A DNA stretch of 64,000 nucleotides from DASSUW01 sp963811895 (GTDB lineage Bacteria; Actinomycetota; Thermoleophilia; Solirubrobacterales; Solirubrobacteraceae). The stretch covers positions 62,001-126,000 of the forward strand of contig CAWETE010000012.1 in the NCBI GenBank assembly GCA_963811895.1. Direction: 5' to 3'. Made by a program: the position numbers and the translations under genes. Below, piece after piece: positions 1 through 10,111 of this stretch (position 1 is its first letter; every line of letters begins with the position of its first letter). A model generated the notes under the pieces. It made no database searches. It worked only from the letters and a program-made list of their open reading frames with translations, and was not told where the DNA came from.

Positions 1-1175
1 ACCAAGCAGGCCTACAACTGGCCCAGCGAGGAGCCGTTCTTCATCCCCGACGAGGCGCTGCAGCCAGTTCCGCGAGTGCGTCGGCCGCGGCAACGAGGAC
101 TACGACACGTGGAGCCAGGAGTTCGAGTCCTCGCCGCACCGCGCCGAGCTCGAGCGCATGTTCGCCGGCCGGCTGCCGGACGGCTGGGACTCCGACGTGC
201 CGAAGAAGGGCCCGGACGCCGGCATGATCGCCACCCGCAAGGCCTCGAACGAGATCATCCAGTGGGCGGCCTCGAAGGTGCCCGAGCTGGTCGGCGGCTC
301 GGCCGACCTCGCGCCGTCGACGCTGACCCTCATCAACGGCGGGGGAAGTGTCGAGCCCGGCAGCTACTCGGGCCGCAACCTGCACTTCGGCATCCGCGAG
401 CACGGCATGGGCGCGATCGTCAACGGGCTCACGCTCCAGGGCTTCCGCGCCTACGGCGCCACCTTCCTGATCTTCAACGACTACATGAAGGCGGCGGTCC
501 GCCTCGCGGCGCTGATGCGGATCCCGTCGATCTTCGTCTACACGCACGACTCGATCGGGCTCGGCGAGGACGGCCCGACCCATCAGCCGATCGAGCAGCT
601 CGCCCAGCTGCGGGCGACGCCGAACGTCGACGTCGTGCGGCCGGCGGGCTTCAACGAGACCGCGCTCGCCTGGCGGCACGCCCTGCGCCAGACCGACCGG
701 CCGACCGCCTTCGCGCTCTCGCGCCAGGGCCTGCCGGTGTGGGACCCGTCCGGCGTGCCGGAGGACGCGATCGAGCGCGGCGCCTACGTCCTGCGCGACA
801 GCGAGGGCGGCGACCCGGAGCTGATCCTCATGGGCACCGGCTCCGAGGTCCACCAGGCGCACGAGGCGATGAAGCTGCTGGAGGCGGACGGCGATCCGCG
901 TGCGGCTCGTGAGCATGCCGTGCCTGGACCGCTTCGCGGAGCAGGACCAGACCTACCGCGACAGCGTGCTGCCGCCCTCGGTGCGGGCGCGCGTCTCGGT
1001 GGAGGCCGCCAGCCCGCTCGGCTGGCATCGCTGGGTCGGCGACGACGGCGACGTCATCGCCATGGAAGGGTTCGGCGCCTCGGCCCCGGCCAAGGCGCTG
1101 TACGAGCACTTCGGCTTCAGCGGGCAGGCGATCGCGGATCGCGCGCGCACCGTTCTGGAAAGGACGAAGGGATGA
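1..1175 (+). CDS. tkt: Transketolase, C-terminal part; two frameshifts
   Basis: This is the C-terminal ~390 residues of transketolase, which moves two-carbon ketol units between sugar phosphates using thiamine diphosphate in the cytosol. The start lies before the window. The pyrimidine-domain motif GLGEDGPTHQPIEQL, with its substrate-binding His, is at about 558-602. The reading frame changes twice: an extra C near 64 (CAG-C-CAG) and an extra G near 893 (GGC-G-ATC) each shift by +1, and removing both restores one continuous transketolase ending at 1175. The stop overlaps the next start as ATGA. It is the first visible gene of an eight-gene operon. The indels look like sequence errors rather than decay, because the protein on both sides is well conserved. 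Confidence 0.93.
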
Positions 1176-3806
1176 GCGTCACATCGGTGAACGAGCGGCT
1201 CGCGGCCCTGACCGCCGCGGGCACCAGCGTGTGGCTGGACCAGATCCGCCGCGGGATGATCGAGGACGGCGAGCTGGAGCGGATGGTCGCGGAGGACTCG
1301 CTGCGCGGCGTCACCTCCAACCCGGCGATCTTCGAGAAGGCGATCCTCGGGTCGTCGGACTACGACGACGACATGGCCGCCGCCTCGCGCGAGGGGCTGT
1401 CGGCACGTGAGGTCTACCGCCGCCTGGCGGTCAGGGACGTCCAGCTCGCGGCCGACGTGCTGCGGCCGGTCTACGACGAGACCGGCGGCTACGACGGCTA
1501 CGTGTCGCTCGAGGTCGCGCCGCGGCTGGCGCACGACACCGAGGGCACGCTCGAGCAGGCGCGCATGTACTGGGGCCTCGTCGACCGGCCGAACCTGATG
1601 ATCAAGATCCCGGCGACCGAAGAGGGGATCCCGGCGATCGAGGAGGCCCTCTACGAGGGCATGAACGTCAACGTCACGCTGCTCTTCGCGGTGTCGTACT
1701 ACGAGCAGGTGATGGAGGCGTACATCCGCGCCATGGAGCGCCGCCACGAGGCCGGGCGCCCGCTCGACCGCCACTCGGTCGCCTCGTTCTTCGTCTCGCG
1801 CGTCGACACCGAGGTCGACAAGCGGCTCGAGGCCGCCGGCCGCACCGACCTGGCCGGCCGTGCCGGGCTCGCCAACGCCCGCGCCGCCTATCTCAAGTTC
1901 CGCGAGGTCTTCGACGGCGAGCGCTTCGCCGCCCTGCGCGAGGCCGGGTGCCCGGTCCAGCGCCCGCTGTGGGCCTCGACCGGCGTCAAGAACCCGGCCT
2001 ATCCCGAGACGATGTACGTCTACGGCCTGGTCGGCCGCGACACCGTCAACACCATGCCGCTGCCGACGCTGACCGCCGCCGCGCGCGACGGCGAGGTCGA
2101 CCGGCGAGACGTCGGCCGAAGACCCGACCGCCGACCTCGACGCCCTGCGCGAGGCGGGCATCGACCTCGACGACGTCACCGACAAGCTGCTGCGCGACGG
2201 CATCGACGCCTTCGTGGTGCCGATGAACAAGCTCCTCGACGGCATCGAGAGCAAGCGCGAGGCGATCGTCACCGGCCGCCCGGAGACGATCGACGCCGAC
2301 CTGCCGGCCGCGCTCGAGCAGGCCGTCGCCGGGCGCCTGCGCCGCGCGCAGGACGACGACGTCGTGCACCGCATCTGGCACCGCGACGGCACGCTGTGGG
2401 CGCCGGAGGGCACGCCCGAGGTCACCAACCGGCTGGGCTGGCTCGACATCCACGAGAAGATGCTCGACTGCGTCGACGACCTCGAGGGCTTCGCGCGCGA
2501 GGTGCGCGAGGCCGGCTACACCGACGTCGTGCTGTGCGGCATGGGCGGCTCCAGCCTCGCGCCCGAGGTCTTCCGCCGCTCCTGGCCGAACCACAAGATG
2601 ACGCTGCACGTGCTCGACTCGACGCACCCGGACGTCGTCAAGGCGGCGACGGACGCGATCGACCTCTCCAAGACGCTGTTCGTCATCTCCTCCAAGTCGG
2701 GCGGGACGATCGAGACGCTGTCCCAGTTCAAGTACTTCCACGAGCTCCAGAGCGACGGCGCGCACTACGCGGCCGTCACGGATCCGGGCAGCGGCCTCGC
2801 CGAGCTGGGCCGCGAGCACGGCTTCCGGCGCGTGTTCGAGAACGACCCCGACATCGGCGGCCGCTACTCGGCGCTGTCGTACTTCGGGCTCGTGCCGGCG
2901 GTGCTGATCGGGGTCGACATCCGGGCGGTCCTCGAGGCCGCCGAGTTGGCGGCCACCAACTGCCAGCTCAAGGAGGGCAACTCCGGGCTGTGGCTCGGGA
3001 TCGCGCTCGGCGAGCTGGCCCGCAACGGGCGCGACAAGCTGACCTTCGTGGTCGACGAGCCGCTGTCCTCGTTCGGCCTCTGGGTCGAGCAGCTCGTGGC
3101 CGAGTCGACCGGCAAGCACGGCCGCGGCATCCTGCCGATCGCCGACGAGCCGCTGGTGGATCCGGACGCCTACGGGCAGGACCGCGTGTTCCTGCACATC
3201 GCGGTCGGCGACGAGGGCAACGCGGCCAAGGTCGCGGCGCTGCGCAAGGCGGGCCACCCGACGATCACCGTTCGCGCCGAGGGCGCCGCCGACCTCGGGC
3301 GGCTGTTCTTCCACTCCGAGTTCGCCACCGCCGTGTCCGGCTGGGTGCTGGAGCTCAACCCGTTCGACCAGCCGAACGTGCAGGAGGCCAAGGACAACAC
3401 CGCCAAGGCGCTCGCGGAGGGGCCGCAGGACGTCGACGCGGGGAGCCTCGACGAGCTGCTGGACGGCCTCGAGGCACCGTCGTACGTCGCGATCCTGGCG
3501 TTCGTGCCGTACAGCGAGGAGACCGACGCCGCGGCCGCGCGCTTCCGCGAGAAGCTGATCACCGAGCACGGCGTGGCCACCACGTTCGGCTACGGCCCGC
3601 GCTACCTGCACTCGACCGGCCAGTTCCACAAGGGCGGCCCGTCGAGCGGCGTGTTCGTCGAGATCGTCGACGGCGCCGAGAACCTCCAGGTGCCGGGCGA
3701 GTCGTACTCCTTCGGAACCCTCATCAGAGCCCAGGCCGACGGCGACCTCGCGACGCTGCGGGCGCACGGGCTCTCCGCCGTCCGTATCGGGAAGGAGAAC
3801 CTCTGA
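1172..3806 (+). CDS. tal-pgi: Bifunctional transaldolase / glucose-6-phosphate isomerase fusion (one frameshift)
   Basis: A natural fusion of about 877 codons. Residues ~1-360 are transaldolase, with the Schiff-base lysine in NLMIKIPATEEG near residue 143. Residues ~400-877 are a phosphoglucose isomerase, with GMGGSSLAPEVF and the sugar-phosphate-binding SSKSGGTIET near residue 506. It would link transaldolase exchange with glucose-6-P/fructose-6-P interconversion. Such fusions are known in some actinobacteria and acetic acid bacteria. The ATG overlaps the tkt stop (ATGA). An extra G near 2099 (GTC-G-ACC) shifts the frame between the two domains; removing it gives one uninterrupted protein. 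The stop TGA overlaps the gnd ATG. Confidence 0.93.
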
Positions 3807-4720
3807 TGCAGCTCGGCTTCGTAGGTCTCGGGAAGATGGGCGGCAACATGGTCCATCGCATCCACCGCGACTCGGACCATCAGGTGGTGGCGTTCGACTT
3901 CAGCGCCGACGCCGTCAGCGCCGCCGAGGGCCACGGCGCCACCGGCGCCTCGTCGCTCGAGGATCTGGTCTCCAAGCTCGAAGCGCCGCGCACCGTCTGG
4001 GTGATGGTTCCCGCGGGCGACCCGACCGAGGAGACCGTGTTCAAGCTCGCCGACCTGATGGACGAGGGCGACACGGTGGTCGACGGCGGCAACACGAACT
4101 GGCACGACGACGTCCGGCGCGCCGCCGCCCTGCGCGAGCGCGGCATCCACTACGTCGACGTCGGCACCTCGGGAGGCGTCTGGGGCCTCGAGGTCGGCTA
4201 CTGCATGATGGTCGGCGGCGACGACGAGTCCGTGCAGCGGCTGGGCCCGATCCTCGACGTGCTCGCCCCGCCCGACGGCTGGCGGCAGTTCGGCGAGGCC
4301 GGCGCCGGCCACTTCGTGAAGATGGTCCACAACGGCGTGGAGTACGGGATCATGCAGGCCTACGCCGAGGGCTTCGAGCTGATGCACAAGTGCCAGTTCG
4401 ACGTCGACCTCAAGGAGGTCGCCGGCCTGTGGAACCGCGGCTCGGTCGTCCGCTCGTGGCTGTGCGAGCTGGCCGAGCGCGCGTTCGAGCAGGAGGGCAA
4501 CGACCTCGAGGGCCTCAAGGGCCACGTGAGCGACTCCGGCGAGGGCCGCTGGACGATCATCGACGGCATCGACCTCGACGTGCCGACCCCGGTGATCACC
4601 GCCTCGCTCTACGCCCGCTTCTACTCGCGCGGCGAGGGCGACTACACGCACAAGATGCTCGCCGCCCTGCGCAACCAGTTCGGCGGCCACGCGGTCGAGC
4701 GGGCGGCCGGAGGCGGCTGA
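3806..4720 (+). CDS. gnd: 6-phosphogluconate dehydrogenase, decarboxylating, short type
   Basis: A 304-residue enzyme converting 6-phosphogluconate to ribulose-5-phosphate and CO2. The N-terminal Rossmann motif GLGKMGGNM is at residues ~7-15, GGNTNWHDD at ~92-100, and the catalytic Lys/Asn stretch HFVKMVHNGVEYG at ~170-182. The ~300-residue length matches the short GndA/YqeC-type subfamily rather than the ~470-residue enzyme. Cofactor preference (NAD or NADP) cannot be read with confidence. It is flanked by overlapping tal-pgi and zwf, so it is probably translationally coupled. No frameshift was seen. Confidence 0.95.
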   Translation: MQLGFVGLGKMGGNMVHRIHRDSDHQVVAFDFSADAVSAAEGHGATGASSLEDLVSKLEAPRTVWVMVPAGDPTEETVFKLADLMDEGDTVVDGGNTNWHDDVRRAAALRERGIHYVDVGTSGGVWGLEVGYCMMVGGDDESVQRLGPILDVLAPPDGWRQFGEAGAGHFVKMVHNGVEYGIMQAYAEGFELMHKCQFDVDLKEVAGLWNRGSVVRSWLCELAERAFEQEGNDLEGLKGHVSDSGEGRWTIIDGIDLDVPTPVITASLYARFYSRGEGDYTHKMLAALRNQFGGHAVERAAGGG

Positions 4721-6248
4721 TGGCGATCGCGCCGACCGAGAACCCGCTCGTCGAAGGCCTGGAGCGTCTCCCGGTCCCGGCCACGACGCTGGTCATCTTC
4801 GGTGCGTCGGGCGACCTGGCGCGGCGCAAGCTCCTGCCCGCGCTCTACAACCTCGCGCACGAGGGCGCGCTGCCGGAGCGCTTCAACCTGATCGGCGTCT
4901 CGCGCCGCGATCTCTCCGACGACGACTTCCGCGCGCAGGCGCGCGAGGCGATCGGCGAGTTCTCCCGCCGGCCGCCCGATGCGACAGGTGCTCGACGGCC
5001 TGCGTCGGTCGCATGCGCTACCTCGGCATCCCGTTCGACGACGTGCCCGGCTACGCGCGCCTGGGAGAGGCGATGGACGAGCTCGACGCCGAGGCGGGCC
5101 AGCCGCTCAACCGCGTGTACTACCTCTCGACTGCGCCGGAGTTCTTCCCCGTCATCACGTCGGCGATCAAGGAGAACGACCTGCACCGGGCCGAGCACGC
5201 CGAGGTGCGCGCGGTGATCGAGAAGCCGTTCGGCACCGATCTCGCCTCCGCGCGGTCGCTGCAGGAGGTCGTGCACTCGGTGTTCCGCGAGCGCCAGGTC
5301 TTCCGCATCGACCACTACCTGGGCAAGGAGACGGTCCAGAACGTGATGGCGTTCCGGTTCGCGAACTACATGTTCGAGCCGGTCTGGAACCGCAACTACA
5401 TCGACCACATCCAGATCACCGCGGCCGAGGACATCGGGATCGGCTCCCGCGCCGGCTACTACGACTCGGCGGGCGCGCTGCGCGACCTCGTGCAGAACCA
5501 CATGCTCCAGCTGCTCACGCTCGTCTGCATGGAGCCGCCGACGACGTTCCAGGCCAACCAGGTGCGCGACGAGAAGGTCAAGGTGCTGCAGGCGATCGAG
5601 CCGCCGACGCCGGAGCAGGTCGCCGAGATGACGGTCCGCGCGCGCTACACGGCCGGGATGGTCGGCGGCGGCGAGGCGACCGGCTACCTCCAGGAGGAGG
5701 GCGTGCCGCAGGACTCGGACACCGAGACCTACGCGGCGCTGCGGCTCGAGGTCCACAACTGGCGCTGGGCGGGCGTGCCGATCTTCCTGCGCACCGGCAA
5801 GCGGCTGGCGCGCAAGGTGACCGAGATCGCCGTCCAGCTCAAGCCCGTGCCGCACATGGCCTTCCAGTCCAAGGGCTCGGTCGGCGTGCAGCCCAACCAG
5901 CTGATCCTCACCGTCCAGCCGAACGAGGGCGTCTCGCTCTCGCTGGGCGCGAAGATCCCGGGCGCGAGCATGCGGATCCGGCCGGTCAACATGGAGTTCC
6001 TCTACGGCACGTCGTTCATGTCCCAGTCGCCGGAGGCGTACGAGCGGCTGATCCTCGACGCCATGCGCGGCGACGCGACGCTGTTCACGCGCAACGACGA
6101 GGTCGACGCCCAGTGGTCGATCATCGACCCGATCCTGAAGGCGTGGGGCGAGGGCCGCCCGCCGCTGGCCGAGTACGACGCCGGAACCCCCGGGCCGGCC
6201 GAGGCCGACGAGCTGATCGGCGAGGGCCGGCACTGGAGACCTCTCTGA
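4720..6248 (+). CDS. zwf: Glucose-6-phosphate 1-dehydrogenase (two nearby frameshifts)
   Basis: Oxidises glucose-6-phosphate to 6-phosphogluconolactone, the entry step of the oxidative pentose phosphate pathway. The N-terminal nucleotide-binding motif GASGDLARRKLLPALYNL is near residues 27-44 and the substrate-binding signature RIDHYLGKE is at about 5307-5333. Total length is about 508 residues, normal for the family. Two +1 shifts lie within 20 bases: an extra A near 4984 and an extra C near 5003. Between them frame 2 reads QVLDGL, as expected for the family, so two separate insertions fit better than one larger event. ATG overlaps the gnd stop and the zwf TGA overlaps the opcA start. Confidence 0.93.
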
Positions 6249-7300
6249 TGGACGAGGTCTGGTCCGAGCGCAACACGACGCCGGCCAAGATCGAGGCCGC
6301 GCTGCGGCAGATCGTCACCGAGCACCACCACTCGGACCACCCGTTCGTGCCCGCGCGCGTGCTCAACGTCGTCGTCGTGGTCGACGGCGCCTTCCGCGGC
6401 GAGATCGAGAACCGCTTCGAGCGCGTCGGCCGCTATCACCCGTCGCGGCTCGTGCTGTGCGCGGTCGAGCCCGGCCGCGACACGATCGACGCATGGGCAG
6501 GAGTCGGGACGGACGACGCGCATCCGGTGCCCGGCCACATCGCGGTCGCACGCGAGCGGGTGGAGATCGAGATCGGCTCGCGCCACCTGTCCAAGCTCGA
6601 CACGATCGTCGACCCGCTGCTCGTCACCGACCTGGCGACGATGGTGTGGGCGCCGCACGGCCACGCCGAGGCGATCGACGCGCTGCGGCGGCTGGCGCAG
6701 ATCGTGCTCGTCGACACGCAGGACGAGCCCGACGTGGCGGCCTCGCTGTCCCGCGTCGAGTCGCTCTCCGAGCACGCCTATGTGGTCGACCTCGCGTGGC
6801 TGCGCTCGACGCCCTGGCGCGAGCGCGTCGCGGCGGCCTTCGACCCGCCGCAGCTGCGGGCGGCGCTCGGCGGCGTGTCGGCGGTCACCGTGCGCCATCG
6901 CGAGGACTCGCTCGCCGCCGCGCTGCTGTTCTGCGGCTGGCTGTCGTCGCGCCTCGACTGGAAGCCCGGCGCCCTGTCGCGGTCCGGCACGGCGATGGTC
7001 GGTCACGCCCGGGCGCGGCGGCAGGAGGTGCGGATCCAGCTCGATCCGGTCCATCAGAACGCGCCGGGGCTGGCGGGCGTGACGATCGAGACGGCGTCCG
7101 GCGAGGCGGTCTCGCTCGACCGGTCGCCCGGCGGCCTGCAGGCCGTGCGCCGCGCGCGCGACGGCACCGAGCAGACCTGGACCGTGCTGGGCGCCTCGCG
7201 CGGCGAGGGCGGCATCCTCGGCGAGGGTGTGCGGCAGGCGCTGCTGCGCGACCCGACCTACCGGCCGGCGCTGGCCTGCGCCCGGGAGCTCGCGCGATGA
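6248..7300 (+). CDS. opcA: Glucose-6-phosphate dehydrogenase assembly protein OpcA
   Basis: A 350-residue OpcA-family protein. In cyanobacteria and actinobacteria OpcA binds Zwf and promotes its activity or assembly. The zwf-opcA-pgl order is diagnostic and is seen here with 1-4 nt overlaps. There is no recognised catalytic motif; the conserved body includes MVWAPHGHAEAIDALRRLA at ~134-152 and a C-terminal GGILGEGVRQALLRDPTY block. Start ATG overlaps the zwf TGA and the stop overlaps the pgl ATG. Confidence 0.9.
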   Translation: MDEVWSERNTTPAKIEAALRQIVTEHHHSDHPFVPARVLNVVVVVDGAFRGEIENRFERVGRYHPSRLVLCAVEPGRDTIDAWAGVGTDDAHPVPGHIAVARERVEIEIGSRHLSKLDTIVDPLLVTDLATMVWAPHGHAEAIDALRRLAQIVLVDTQDEPDVAASLSRVESLSEHAYVVDLAWLRSTPWRERVAAAFDPPQLRAALGGVSAVTVRHREDSLAAALLFCGWLSSRLDWKPGALSRSGTAMVGHARARRQEVRIQLDPVHQNAPGLAGVTIETASGEAVSLDRSPGGLQAVRRARDGTEQTWTVLGASRGEGGILGEGVRQALLRDPTYRPALACARELAR

Positions 7301-7962
7301 GGATCGAGGTGCTCGACGACCCGGCGTCCGCGGTCGCAGACCTGCTGCTGGAGACGGCGGCGGCCGGCGGGCACATCGTGCTGACCGGCGGCAGCTCTCC
7401 GAAGCGCGCGTACCAGCTCGCCGCCCGCGGCGACTGGGGCGCCGCCACGGTCTGGTACGGCGACGAGCGCTGCGTCCCGGAGGATCACGAGTGGTCGAAC
7501 CACGCGATGGCCGAGGCGGCGCTGCTCTCGCACGTCGATCCGCGACCCGAGGTGATGCGCATGGAGGGCGAGCTCGGGCACGAGCGCGGCGCGGCCTCCT
7601 ACGAGGCGCTGATCCGGGAGCGGCTGGGCGACGAGCCGCGCTGGGACCTGCTGCTGCTCGGCCTGGGGCCCGACCTGCACTGTGCCTCGCTGTTCCCCGG
7701 CAAGCCCGAGGTCGACGTCACCGACCGCCTCGTGGTCGGCGTGCCGGAGGCCGGCATGGACCCCCAGGTCCCGCGCATCTCGCTGACGCTGCCCGCCATC
7801 AACGCGGCGCGCCACGTCGTCTTCCTGGTGACCGGCGAGTCCAAGCGCGAAGCCGTCCGGCGCGTGTTCGGGGATGATCCGGATCCGACCTCGCCGGCCG
7901 CGCACGTGCGGCCGGCCGATGGCGAGCTGACCGTGTACCTCGACCCCGCAGCCGCATCTTGA
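7297..7962 (+). CDS. pgl: 6-phosphogluconolactonase
   Basis: A 221-residue member of the DevB/NagB-like lactonase family that hydrolyses 6-phosphogluconolactone to 6-phosphogluconate. Visible motifs are the phosphate-binding loop LTGGSSPKRAY (residues ~29-39), WYGDERCVPEDHEWSNH (~52-68) and LLLGLGPDLHCASLFPG (~124-140). In the family the last block is normally GMGxDGHTASLFPG; here the His is retained but the preceding GDGH is PDLH, a mild variation. Starts with ATG overlapping the opcA TGA; its own TGA overlaps a TTG start for the ROK kinase. Confidence 0.93.
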   Translation: MRIEVLDDPASAVADLLLETAAAGGHIVLTGGSSPKRAYQLAARGDWGAATVWYGDERCVPEDHEWSNHAMAEAALLSHVDPRPEVMRMEGELGHERGAASYEALIRERLGDEPRWDLLLLGLGPDLHCASLFPGKPEVDVTDRLVVGVPEAGMDPQVPRISLTLPAINAARHVVFLVTGESKREAVRRVFGDDPDPTSPAAHVRPADGELTVYLDPAAAS

Positions 7963-8954
7963 GCGACCAGTTCGTCGGCATCGACGTCGGCGGCACGAAG
8001 ATCGCCGTCGCCACGCTCCAGGCGGGCGAGCTGAGCGAGTCGGTCCTGCATCACACCGAGCTGGGCAGCCAGGAGGCGCTGGTCGCGCAGCTGATCGACG
8101 CGATCGAGCAGGCGCGCACGCCGGACACCCGCGCGGTCGGGATCGGCCTGCCGTCGCTGATCGAGTTCGCCACCGGGCGGATCCGGTCGAGCGTGAACAT
8201 CCCGCTCAAGGACCTGCCGCTGCGCGAGCTGCTGACCGAGCGCGTCGGCGTGCCCGTGTACGTCGAGAACGACGCCTCGTGCGCCGCGCTGGCGGAGGCG
8301 TTCGTCGACGGGCGGATGGCGGTGCCCCACCTGGTGATGTTCACGGTCGGCACCGGCGTCGGCGGCGGGCTGGTGCTCAACGGGCGCCTGTACCGCGGAG
8401 CGACGGGTACCGCCTCGGAGGTCGGGCACACGATCATCGGGCTCGACCTGCTCGAGGGCGCGCCGGCGCACACCGGCGAGTTCCCGCAGGCCGGCTCGCT
8501 CGAGCTGCTGGCCTCCGGCACCGCGCTCGACAAGCTGGCGCGGGACGCGGCCGAGGCCGATCCGAACTCGTTCCTGGGCCGGCGGCTCACCCGTGACGGC
8601 GGGGTGACCGGCCACGACGTGGTCGACGGCGCCCGCGACGGCGACGAGGCCTCGATCCGGTGCCTGCGGATCCTCGGCGAGCGGCTGGGCATCGGCATCG
8701 CCAACGCGATCACGATGTTCGACCCGCTCGAGGTCGTGGTCGGCGGCGGGGTGTCGGCGGCGGGCGAGCTCCTGCTCGGCCCGGCGCGCGAGGTGGCGTG
8801 GAAGTACGCGGTGCCGGGCGCCGGCACGCAGTGCGAGATCCGGCTCGCGCGCCACGGCCCGCGGGCGGGCGTGCTCGGCGCGGCGCTGATCGCGGCGCAG
8901 GAGTACGCGGAGGAGACCGGTCAGGTGATGGAGGAGGCGGTGGAGGGACGATGA
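7959..8954 (+). CDS. ROK-family glucokinase lacking the usual zinc cysteines
   Basis: A 331-residue ROK kinase, most likely glucokinase given its place in the glucose/pentose phosphate operon. DVGGTKIAVATL (residues ~8-19) is the ATP-binding phosphate 1 motif and GTGVGGGLVLNG (~130-141) the phosphate 2 motif; ENDASCAALAE carries the catalytic Asp. ROK kinases normally have a C-x-CG-x2-GC-x-E zinc loop; here the corresponding segment is PAHTGEFPQAGSLELLASG with no Cys, so zinc binding appears lost. The start is TTG overlapping the pgl stop. Specificity for glucose is inferred from context. Confidence 0.85.
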   Translation: MSDQFVGIDVGGTKIAVATLQAGELSESVLHHTELGSQEALVAQLIDAIEQARTPDTRAVGIGLPSLIEFATGRIRSSVNIPLKDLPLRELLTERVGVPVYVENDASCAALAEAFVDGRMAVPHLVMFTVGTGVGGGLVLNGRLYRGATGTASEVGHTIIGLDLLEGAPAHTGEFPQAGSLELLASGTALDKLARDAAEADPNSFLGRRLTRDGGVTGHDVVDGARDGDEASIRCLRILGERLGIGIANAITMFDPLEVVVGGGVSAAGELLLGPAREVAWKYAVPGAGTQCEIRLARHGPRAGVLGAALIAAQEYAEETGQVMEEAVEGR

Positions 8955-9409
8955 AGGTCGCGTGCGCGTTCGACCACGCCGGCTTCCCGTTGAAGGAGCT
9001 CGTGCTGGAGGTGGTCGTCGAGCGCGGCCACGAGCCGGTCGACCTCGGCACGAACTCGACCGACCCCGTCGACTATCCAGACACCTCGCGCGCCGCCGCC
9101 GAGGCCGTCCGCTCCGGCCGGGCCGAGCGCGCCGTGGTGGTGTGCGGGTCGGGAGCGGGCGTGGCGGTCGCGGCCTGCAAGGTGCCGGGCATCCGCGCCG
9201 CCTGCACGCACGACACCTACTCGGCGCACCAGTGCGTCGAGCACGACGACGTCAACGTGCTCTGCCTGGGCGCGCGCGTGATCGGGCCGGCGCTGGCGCG
9301 CGAGGTCATCGAGGCGTTCCTCGACGCGCGGTTCACCGGCGAGGAGCGTCACGTGCGCCGGCTGGCGAAGATCCAGGCCATCGAGGACGAGTTCACCGCA
9401 CCGGGGTGA
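8951..9409 (+). CDS. rpiB: Ribose-5-phosphate isomerase B
   Basis: A 152-residue LacAB/RpiB-family isomerase interconverting ribose-5-P and ribulose-5-P, completing the non-oxidative branch. The N-terminal CAFDHAGFPLKE (residues ~4-15) and the VVVCGSGAGVAVAACKVPGIRAA block (~61-83) with its catalytic Cys are clear. NVLCLGARVIG follows. ATG overlaps the preceding stop. It is the last gene of the operon; its 3' end overlaps the convergent hydrolase by 17 bp and no terminator hairpin was seen. Confidence 0.93.
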   Translation: MKVACAFDHAGFPLKELVLEVVVERGHEPVDLGTNSTDPVDYPDTSRAAAEAVRSGRAERAVVVCGSGAGVAVAACKVPGIRAACTHDTYSAHQCVEHDDVNVLCLGARVIGPALAREVIEAFLDARFTGEERHVRRLAKIQAIEDEFTAPG

Positions 9410-9908
9410 GGTCGGCCTCCATGTTGCGCTCCATCATCTCGAGCGCGGCATCGGCCAGGTCCTCGTGGATGTGCGCGACCGCGTCGGGCGGGACGCGCAC
9501 CTTGAAGTGGCGGATGTAGGCGTCGAGCGCCGAGTAGAGGATGCACTGCTCGGTCACCTGGCCGGTGAGTACGAGCGTGCCGACGTCCTCCTGGTTGAGC
9601 AGGTACTCGAGCGGGGTCTGGTAGAAGATCGAGTGCCGGGCCTTGACCACGAACAGCGCGTCGTCGCCCGGCTCGATCGGCTTCACCAGCTCGGGGTGCT
9701 TGCCCTCCAGCGCCTCCTCGATCAGCTCGTCGCGGTGGGAGCGCCAGTGCCCGAAGTTGTCGTTGACGTAGATCACCGGGCCGTCGTGGTCGCGGATGAG
9801 CTCCTCGATGACGGGGACGGCCTTCTCGGCCGACGGGACGACCTTCTCGGCGTCCGGGAAGTCGTACGCGTTGATCATGTCGATGACAACGAGTGCGGTG
9901 CGGGACAC
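9393..9908 (-). CDS. Isochorismatase-like cysteine hydrolase
   Basis: A 171-residue isochorismatase-superfamily hydrolase. The putative triad is visible: Asp10 in VVIDMINAYDF, Lys89 in FVVKARHS and Cys122 in VTEQCILYS. Families with this triad include nicotinamidases and isochorismatases; the substrate cannot be deduced. The GTG start at 9908 is chosen because the family begins a few residues before the catalytic Asp. It runs convergently into rpiB and diverges from the small protein at 9941. No Shine-Dalgarno is evident. Confidence 0.85.
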   Translation of the reverse strand: MSRTALVVIDMINAYDFPDAEKVVPSAEKAVPVIEELIRDHDGPVIYVNDNFGHWRSHRDELIEEALEGKHPELVKPIEPGDDALFVVKARHSIFYQTPLEYLLNQEDVGTLVLTGQVTEQCILYSALDAYIRHFKVRVPPDAVAHIHEDLADAALEMMERNMEADLTPVR

Positions 9909-9940
9909 GCGAGCCTGTCTGCCCCGGTATGACTTGCGCC

Positions 9941-10111
9941 ATGCGCGTGATCGAATGCAACGAGTGCGGGGACGCCGTCTCCGCCGCCAACGACGAGGAG
10001 CTGGCCGCGCACCTGGCCAAGCACCTGCGAAGCGAGCACGACGAGGAGCCGGACGACGAGGAGGTCGCCGACCTGGTCCACGAGCAGGCCTACGACGCCA
10101 CGGACTCCTAG
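9941..10111 (+). CDS. Small DUF1059-like CxxC protein
   Basis: A 56-residue acidic protein beginning MRVIECNECGDAV, with a CxxC pair, an alpha-helical HLAKHLRSEH segment and an Asp/Glu-rich tail. The pattern resembles DUF1059-type small proteins, whose role is unknown. A TATGAC hexamer lies 7 nt before the ATG with no Shine-Dalgarno, so the mRNA is probably leaderless. The stop TAG shares CTAG with the stop of the convergent peptidase gene. Confidence 0.7.
   Translation: MRVIECNECGDAVSAANDEELAAHLAKHLRSEHDEEPDDEEVADLVHEQAYDATDS

Noticed and set aside
158..4720. A single 1520-codon open frame across tkt, tal-pgi and gnd
   Set aside because: Only parts of it match proteins; the middle is an out-of-frame reading of tal-pgi caused by an inserted base. 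It is not one polyprotein.
64..5003. Programmed +1 frameshifting as the explanation for repeated single-base insertions
   Set aside because: Sites share no slippery motif or downstream structure, occur in unrelated genes, and two shifts lie within 20 bases in zwf; sequence error is simpler.
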